Program-made: the position numbers and the translations under genes
DNA from: Aquimarina sp.
GTDB lineage: Bacteria; Bacteroidota; Bacteroidia; Flavobacteriales; Flavobacteriaceae
NCBI GenBank assembly: GCA_020628975.1
Contig: JAHDEF010000126.1
Coordinates: 1 to 5,439 of the forward strand
Reading direction: 5' to 3'
DNA length: 5,439 nucleotides
The notes under the pieces: generated by a model
What the model was told of the DNA's origin: nothing
The model's database searches: none
The model's input: the letters and a program-made list of their open reading frames with translations, nothing else
Shown here: positions 5,343-5,439 of the stretch, in pieces
Layout: each line of letters begins with the position of its first letter
Position numbering within the stretch: the first letter of the stretch is position 1

Positions 5343-5439
5343 TTTTTTATAAACAAATTGATAGGTTGAAACGGAACCAAGTATTCTTTGGGATAAAACA
5401 ATAAATGAAAACCGTGATGAAAGGTTGTCATAAATTTTA
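5342..5439 (-). pseudogene. Upstream piece of the same GH29 gene in a different frame
   Basis: In the frame one base off from the fucosidase body, the last 98 bases encode KFMTTFHHGFHLLFYPKEY and then LVPFQPINLFIKN. This resembles the K(F)..sFHH....w..yP segment that precedes the LYG and nucleophile motifs in many GH29 proteins. The body frame in the same stretch gives a non-family-like KIYDNLSSRFSFIVLSQRIL. This upstream frame is open to the window edge and, continued rightward in transcription order, stops at TGA 5257-5255. The two frames join neatly at ATA AAA AAT followed by TGC GAA GTT (5350-5335), giving ...NLFIKN-CEVPQEEKY...LLYGN. The N-terminus and signal peptide lie beyond the window. 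Whether the gene is dead, misread by sequencing or recoded cannot be decided here. Confidence 0.6.

Noticed and set aside
1961..5439. A functional operon linking the fucosidase and helicase, or a defence island
   Set aside because: The helicase has the full housekeeping UvrD/PcrA architecture with a Tudor-like C-terminus, a possible promoter of its own and a 139-bp gap. No nuclease, toxin or other defence partner is present.
1..5439. CRISPR array, tRNA or rRNA genes
   Set aside because: No regularly spaced repeats of 24-40 bp, no recognisable tRNA T-loop and anticodon arrangement, and no conserved rRNA segments were seen on either strand.

Overview
The window is AT-rich and looks like a chromosome segment from a Bacteroidota organism, most likely a marine or otherwise polysaccharide-degrading flavobacterium. 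Four things point this way: the close-to-flavobacterial sequence of the UvrD/PcrA helicase, a secreted DUF547-type protein, a GH29 alpha-L-fucosidase, and the lack of Shine-Dalgarno sequences combined with TAnnTTTG-type (-7) promoter matches. This assignment is inference; no database search was possible.

Layout from left to right. (1) Positions 1-243, minus strand: the N-terminus of a secreted DUF547-family protein that runs off the left edge, with a plausible Bacteroidota promoter at 285-315. (2) Positions 244-858: a gene-poor spacer with several short direct repeats, a 13-bp inverted-repeat pair 93 bp apart, a 16-bp perfect palindrome, and one doubtful 51-codon ORF. (3) Positions 859-1257, plus strand: a small secreted acidic protein of unknown function carrying three LPxMD-like motifs, the first and last nearly identical at DNA level. 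(4) Positions 1279-1432: a MITE-like non-coding element with 17-bp perfect terminal inverted repeats, 5-bp flanking direct repeats, and a nested interior predicted to fold like a cloverleaf. (5) Positions 1438-1960: a second gene-poor spacer with two further hairpins and a doubtful 39-codon ORF. (6) Positions 1961-4297, minus strand: a complete UvrD/PcrA superfamily 1A DNA helicase that starts at TTG. (7) Positions 4437-5439, minus strand: the C-terminal two thirds or so of a GH29 alpha-L-fucosidase, running off the right edge and apparently interrupted by a one-base frameshift at an A6 run.

The genes do not form an obvious functional unit. The fucosidase and helicase are co-directional but 139 bp apart, with a possible promoter between them. 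I see no defence, CRISPR, phage or secretion system. The most notable signals are the folded MITE-like element and the fucosidase frameshift, which sits on a sequence with the form of a -1 slippery heptamer. Together the two spacers (about 1.3 kb) look like a landing zone for small inverted-repeat elements.
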